DNA of 64,000 nucleotides, from contig JAVBLM010000019.1 in NCBI GenBank assembly GCA_031553535.1, positions 1-64,000 on the forward strand, in the 5' to 3' direction. The notes under the pieces are model-generated. The model was not told the origin of the DNA, did not search any database, and saw only the letters and a list, made by a program, of their open reading frames with translations. Of this stretch, positions 62,907 through 64,000 are shown one piece after another (position 1 is the stretch's first letter; each line of letters opens with the position of its first letter). The position numbers and the translations under genes were made by a program. Source of the stretch: JAIROC01 sp031553535. Lineage in GTDB: Bacteria > Bacteroidota > Bacteroidia > Bacteroidales > WCHB1-69.

Positions 62907-63749
62907 ATGTCTGAATCTATATTTTCAGCTTCCGATACTCAATTTCTAACAACCGAAGCGGAAATATCGCATGCAATAAAAGTAATGCGGGCAAAAACGG
63001 CTGCATACATTATGGATAACCAACTCAAATCACTGGTAATTGGTATATCCGGTGGTATTGATAGCGCCTTTGCTGCAGCATTATTACGTCCCGTATGCGA
63101 TTTCACAAATACAAAACTGATCGGGCGTTCCATCACTATTGAAACCAATAAAGAAGATGAAATCGAACGTTCTAAAACCATCGGGTCACTTTTTTGTCAC
63201 GATTTCCAATATTTAGACTATACTCATATTTATAATGAACATAAAAAAGAACTACCGGAATTAAACGGTCAGTTATTATCCAACTTAAGAATGGGCAACT
63301 GCAAAGCCCGCATTCGAATGATCTGTCTTTACGATTTAGCACAACTCAACCGGGGAATTGTTATCGCTACAGATAACTTCACTGAATATCTGACCGGATT
63401 TTGGACACTTCATGGAGATGTTGGGGATTATGCTCCTTTTATTCATTTGTGGAAAACGGAAGTCTATTCTGCTACAAAATTTTTATGCAAACAACATACA
63501 AAAGAGCAGGCTGATGCTCTTACGCAATGTATTAATGCCGTACCTACTGATGGACTGGGGATCAGTAACTCCGATTTAGAACAACTTGGCACTTCTACAT
63601 ACGAAGAAGTTGACCAAATATTGGCAGCTTATCTTCGAGGAGACAAAACGCTGGAAAAACATCCCCTCGTAGAGAGATTCCATTCCACTGAATATAAGCG
63701 AAAGAACCCTATATCAATAAGCAGATTAGCGTTAATTAATCATGAATAA
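62907..63749 (+). CDS. nadE: NAD synthase (ammonia-dependent type)
   Basis: 280 residues, no glutaminase domain. Amidates nicotinic acid adenine dinucleotide to NAD with ATP. PP-loop SGGIDS (48-53) in VIGISGGIDSAFAAALL, NLRMGNCKARIRMICLYDLA and TDNFTEYLTGFWTLHGD. It follows the BT_3928 gene by 22 nt. Confidence 0.93.
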   Translation: MSESIFSASDTQFLTTEAEISHAIKVMRAKTAAYIMDNQLKSLVIGISGGIDSAFAAALLRPVCDFTNTKLIGRSITIETNKEDEIERSKTIGSLFCHDFQYLDYTHIYNEHKKELPELNGQLLSNLRMGNCKARIRMICLYDLAQLNRGIVIATDNFTEYLTGFWTLHGDVGDYAPFIHLWKTEVYSATKFLCKQHTKEQADALTQCINAVPTDGLGISNSDLEQLGTSTYEEVDQILAAYLRGDKTLEKHPLVERFHSTEYKRKNPISISRLALINHE

Positions 63750-63893
63750 TTCTAAAAAACATAATTTAAACTCAATCCGCATAAGGATATTAATACACTG
63801 AAAACAAATAAAATAAACAACAATCACTATACGTGTTTATAATTTAAATAAAAAATAATGTTATATGATGACTAAATATTCGATAAAATTATT

Positions 63894-64000
63894 TAATTTT
63901 GAACGTTCGAATTGTAAACTTTATCTATATTGAAGGTCGAGCAAATATTTTTGGTGATAAGAGAAAATTAAATCTCATTAAATCAACACACTATGGGAAA
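63894..64000 (+). other. Promoter and possible gene start at the window edge
   Basis: TAATTTTG at 63894-63901 fits a -7 box, and an ATG at 63993 (ATGGGAAA) could begin a gene that continues past the window. Only three codons are visible, so no product can be named. Confidence 0.3.

Overview
The window is a low-GC Bacteroidales (Bacteroidota) chromosome segment. The lineage is indicated by lineage-typical families (DUF6261, DUF4831, the DUF1599/BT_3928 pair, HU-like proteins with a DUF4469-type C-terminal domain, catabolic GdhA), by two secreted proteins ending in type IX secretion (T9SS) sorting domains, and by TAnnTTTG -7 promoter boxes in front of many genes. The genus cannot be fixed from the sequence alone.

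Layout. 1-5.1 kb: a 41/42-bp tandem array, a GyrI-like membrane protein, then a minus-strand operon murL-like > rfbD > RecD-like helicase. 5.3-8.4 kb: tRNA-Arg(ACG), an orphan OmpR-type response regulator, trmD, radA. 8.5-12.3 kb: a lipoprotein/small membrane protein pair, a DUF6261 gene and a second 42-bp array. 12.3-24.4 kb: yebC, a T9SS propeller protein, an outer-membrane barrel, parC, a glycosyltransferase, gdhA, a redoxin, coaD, a DUF4831 gene. 24.6-32.8 kb: a third 42-bp array and an accessory island. 32.9-41.0 kb: AMP nucleosidase, yidC, a TPR/HTH regulator, a YhcG nuclease with a Bro-N/Fic fusion, and an HU-like gene. 42.0-49.0 kb: a 2339-residue T9SS surface protein. 50.0-55.5 kb: a four-subunit 2-oxoacid:ferredoxin oxidoreductase, a YoeB toxin-antitoxin pair, mscL, and a slipin/NfeD pair. 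56.4-64 kb: serS, a fourth 42-bp array, arcB-arcC, tRNA-Pro(GGG), DUF1599, BT_3928 and nadE.

The most interesting locus is the four-gene operon at 25284-29538. It encodes a coiled-coil protein with a C-terminal DarT-like (DUF4433) ADP-ribosyltransferase domain, a protein with NADAR-like motifs, and a ZorA-like/ZorB-like (MotA/MotB-type) membrane motor pair. I read it as a possible new Zorya-like anti-phage system in which the motor is coupled to an ADP-ribosylation toxin and its reversal enzyme. It sits in an island of single-gene cassette-like ORFs with attC-like sequences between them, and the island is bracketed by an exact 15-bp direct repeat (25073-25087 and 32760-32774).

The second notable signal is non-coding. 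Four unrelated-sequence tandem arrays (about 200-500, 10937-11260, 24599-24830, 57895-58200) share a 42-bp period, four turns of B-DNA, and each unit carries a short dyad. Arrays 1 and 4 also share a leader sequence. Other repeats include several copies of a 'gcgtcattgcgaggaacgaagc'-type dispersed element (one forming a perfect 27-bp inverted repeat), paired-hairpin REP-like elements, and a hairpin-containing leader conserved upstream of two unrelated genes.
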